Shown one piece after another: positions 24,988 through 27,047 of a DNA stretch of 27,047 nucleotides (position 1 is its first letter; every line of letters starts with the position of its first letter). This stretch comes from an uncultured Pseudomonadota bacterium (GTDB lineage Bacteria > Pseudomonadota > Gammaproteobacteria > Burkholderiales > SG8-41): NCBI GenBank assembly GCA_946885605.1, contig CAMPGR010000036.1, positions 1 through 27,047 on the forward strand, written 5' to 3'. A model generated the notes under the pieces. The model did no database searches and had not been told where the DNA came from. It was given only the letters and a program-made list of their open reading frames with translations. The position numbers were made by a program, and so were the translations under genes.

Positions 24988-27047
24988 GCGAGGCGCTGCT
25001 GAGCCCGTTGTGGTACCGCGTTGCCGATCTGCGGCCGCGGCTGCGCCCACACGTGCGTGTGCAGCGCCAGCGCTATCGCGGCGAGACCTGGTATCACCTG
25101 GGCTCCGCGATGAGCGGCCGGCGTCACCGGCTCAACCGGGCGGCGTATCGCTTGGTCGGGCACCTCGATGGGCGCCGTAGCGTAGGCGAGGTTTGGGAGG
25201 CGCTCGCAAGAACGCTGGGCGACGAAACGCCGACGCAGGACGAGGCCATACGGATACTCGCGCAGCTCAATGCCGCGGAGCTCCTGCAATGCGAGCTCAC
25301 GCCCGATATCGAGCGGCTCTTCCGCGAGCATCGGTCGCAGGCGCGCAAAAGACGCTGGGCGGAGCTCAATCCGCTCGCCATTCGCGTTCGGCTGTTCGAT
25401 CCGTCCCGGCCGCTCGCCGCATTCGATCGCCTGCTGCCCTGGCTCTTCTCGCCGGCGACGATGTTCGTCTGGCTCGCTGCCGTACTGCCGGCGATCCTCA
25501 TCGCGCTCGCGCGCTGGCCGGAATTGCAGGCCTACGCGACGCTCCATGCCGATGCGCCGCGCTATCTGCTCATCGGCTGGATCGCCTATCCCCTCATCAA
25601 AGCGCTGCACGAACTCGGGCACGCGCTCGCGATCCGGCGCCGGGGCGGCGAAGTGCACGACGTCGGATTCACGCTCTTCGTGCTTGTTCCGGTGCCCTAT
25701 GTGGACGCCTCTGCGGCGAACGGCTTTACGCGCCGCTCGCACCGCGCACTCGTGAGCGCAATCGGGATCATGCTGGAAATGCTGATCGCGGCGCTCGCGC
25801 TCTACGTGTGGCTCAACGTGCAGCCCGGCTGGGTGCGCGACACGGCGTTCGTCGTCATGCTGATCGCGGCGGTCTCGACAGTGCTCTTCAACGGAAACCC
25901 GTTGTTGCGCTTCGATGGCTACCACGTGCTGAGCGACCTGCTGGAGCTGCCCAATCTCGATTCGCGGAGCCGGGCATGGTGGCGCAATACGATCGGGCGG
26001 CGTGTGTTCGCGCTGGAATCGCGCCCGCTTCCGCTCGCCCGCGGCGAACTGAAGTGGATGGTACTCTACGCGCCGCTCGCATGGAGTTATCGGCTGTACA
26101 TCGGTTTCCTGATCGTTCTTTGGGTCGCCGCGAAGTCCACGCTCGCGGCGGCGATGGTTGCAGCGGCAGTCGCGATCATGCTCCTCGCTGCGCCGTGCGC
26201 CGCGCTCGTTCGCACCGTCCTCCGCCATCCGGACGAACCCGAGCGCCGGCGGGCGGGTCGCATCTTGGGCGCGATAGGTATCGGTATCGTCGCCGTCATT
26301 GCGCTCGTTCCCGTGCCCTATGGCGCGGTTGTCCCCGCGGTCGTATGGCTCCCCGAGCATGCCCAGGTGCGCGCGGAGACCGGCGGCTTCGTGCGCGCGC
26401 TGCGGGTTCGCGGTGGTGACACGGTGCGGCGCGGTGAGCTGCTTGCTGTGCTCGACGATCCGGCGCTGCTTGCGAGCCGGACCGAGGCGAGCGCGCGGTT
26501 GCTGGCCCTGCGCGTCCGGCAATACCACGCGCTTCTCGACGATCGCGGGCAAGCTCCCAGCGTGGCCGAAGCGATCGCGCATGCAGAAGCCGAGCTCGCG
26601 CGTATCGATGCGCGCGTGGCGCAGCTCGAAATCCGCAGCCCGGCAGCAGGCCGCATCATCTTTACGCGCCCGGAAGATCTGCCCGGAGCGTTTATCAAGC
26701 AGGGGCAGCCGCTCGGCTACGTGCTCGAGCCCACGGATGTCGTGGTGCGCGCCGCTGCCGCGCATGACGAAGCGGCTTTGATACGCGAGCGCTCCCGCAC
26801 GGCCGCCGTGTGGATGGAGGAGAATCCCGGCCGACCCGTGAATGGGCAACTGCGCCGCGAGGTTCCCGCGGCAACCTTCAAGCTGCCCAGCGCCGCCCTG
26901 TCCGATCGCAACGGCGGCGCGATTGCCACCGACCCCGCCGATTCCGAGCACCTGCGAACGCTCGAGCCGGTGCTGATCGTGGACCTCGCGCTCCCGCAAA
27001 CGCCGGTCCAGCGCCAAGCACATCAATCACTTCCGCGGGATGTTGTA
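24984..27047 (+). CDS. PqqD-like / M50 zinc metalloprotease / HlyD-like fusion protein (3' end outside window)
   Basis: The frame beginning GTG 24984 stays open to the window end (688 codons) and overlaps the previous stop by four bases. The N-terminal part (about residues 25-100: RYRGETWYHLG, RRHRLNRAAYRLVGHLDGRRSVGEVW) resembles a PqqD-type peptide-binding winged helix. Then come membrane segments and the site-2 protease motif HELGH (His209, Glu210, His213), with the second metal site at NGNPLLRFDGYH (Asp311), marking an intramembrane M50 metalloprotease-like core. After further membrane segments, residues about 460-560 form a lipoyl/barrel-sandwich unit (ETGGFVRALRVRGGDTVRRGELLAVLDDP, SPAAGRIIF). 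Similar proteins are annotated as site-2 protease or HlyD-linked efflux components. With the adjacent adaptor it may process or export a peptide; the substrate is not visible. The last residues look atypical, so an end-of-contig error is possible. Confidence 0.82.
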   Translation, partial: MSEALLSPLWYRVADLRPRLRPHVRVQRQRYRGETWYHLGSAMSGRRHRLNRAAYRLVGHLDGRRSVGEVWEALARTLGDETPTQDEAIRILAQLNAAELLQCELTPDIERLFREHRSQARKRRWAELNPLAIRVRLFDPSRPLAAFDRLLPWLFSPATMFVWLAAVLPAILIALARWPELQAYATLHADAPRYLLIGWIAYPLIKALHELGHALAIRRRGGEVHDVGFTLFVLVPVPYVDASAANGFTRRSHRALVSAIGIMLEMLIAALALYVWLNVQPGWVRDTAFVVMLIAAVSTVLFNGNPLLRFDGYHVLSDLLELPNLDSRSRAWWRNTIGRRVFALESRPLPLARGELKWMVLYAPLAWSYRLYIGFLIVLWVAAKSTLAAAMVAAAVAIMLLAAPCAALVRTVLRHPDEPERRRAGRILGAIGIGIVAVIALVPVPYGAVVPAVVWLPEHAQVRAETGGFVRALRVRGGDTVRRGELLAVLDDPALLASRTEASARLLALRVRQYHALLDDRGQAPSVAEAIAHAEAELARIDARVAQLEIRSPAAGRIIFTRPEDLPGAFIKQGQPLGYVLEPTDVVVRAAAAHDEAALIRERSRTAAVWMEENPGRPVNGQLRREVPAATFKLPSAALSDRNGGAIATDPADSEHLRTLEPVLIVDLALPQTPVQRQAHQSLPRDVV

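Noticed and set aside
24771..27026. Large minus-strand open frame (about 751 codons)
   Set aside because: Arg/His/Glu-rich translation with no family motifs; it lies opposite clearly recognisable HlyD and M50 coding sequence, so it is a GC-rich antisense shadow.

Overview
The window looks like chromosomal DNA from a GC-rich (roughly mid-60s % GC) betaproteobacterium, probably Burkholderiales-like. The grounds are two orphan Bug/TctC-type periplasmic binding proteins, the divergent uvrA / MFS-ssb arrangement, GC-rich intergenic repeats and very tight gene packing. No phage, integrase, transposase, rRNA, tRNA or CRISPR array was recognised. The taxonomic call is inference from gene content, not from a marker-gene comparison.

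Layout. Positions 1-3178 hold acetate and central carbon genes: the 3' part of acetate kinase, citrate synthase, a GC-rich repeat element, and on the minus strand phosphate acetyltransferase. Pta is the last gene of a minus-strand run (YajR-like MFS transporter > ssb > pta, 5004-2189), which is divergent from uvrA. After uvrA come a perfect 12-bp hairpin, glycerate 2-kinase, a decayed LivK-type binding-protein gene and an intact Bug binding protein with a structured leader. A minus-strand rhlE helicase (TTG start, leader of about 320 bases) is divergent from a molybdenum hydroxylase operon made of a tri-haem cytochrome c, a two-cluster [2Fe-2S] subunit and a Tat-exported molybdopterin subunit. 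Positions 16928-20986 hold a methyltransferase overlapped by an MFS transporter (minus), a Yip1-family membrane protein, a two-CBS-domain protein (minus) and a MOSC-domain protein. A second Bug protein (minus) follows.

The most striking locus is 22091-23401. One reading frame encodes two tandem AhpD/carboxymuconolactone-decarboxylase-like domains and is interrupted by a single in-frame TGA. That TGA sits exactly where the second cysteine of the redox CxxC motif is expected (Cys79-Val-Tyr-TGA82). Thirteen bases after it is a 17-base hairpin with a perfect 7-bp stem and a GGC loop, the size, position and loop-G character expected of a bacterial SECIS element. I interpret it as one selenoprotein gene, not two fragments. 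Its second domain has Asp-Ala-Tyr-Phe at the equivalent site and so appears to have lost the redox pair.

Downstream, from 23614 to the window end, is a two-gene membrane system: a GAF-like/HlyD-type adaptor, overlapping a PqqD-like/M50 zinc-metalloprotease/HlyD-like fusion whose GTG-started frame runs open off the window edge. How the genes cooperate: ackA and pta interconvert acetate and acetyl-CoA, which citrate synthase consumes; the molybdenum hydroxylase subunits form one electron-transfer chain from a periplasmic N-heterocycle- or aldehyde-type substrate (unknown) to cytochrome c; the adaptor/M50 pair probably processes or exports an unidentified peptide or small molecule.
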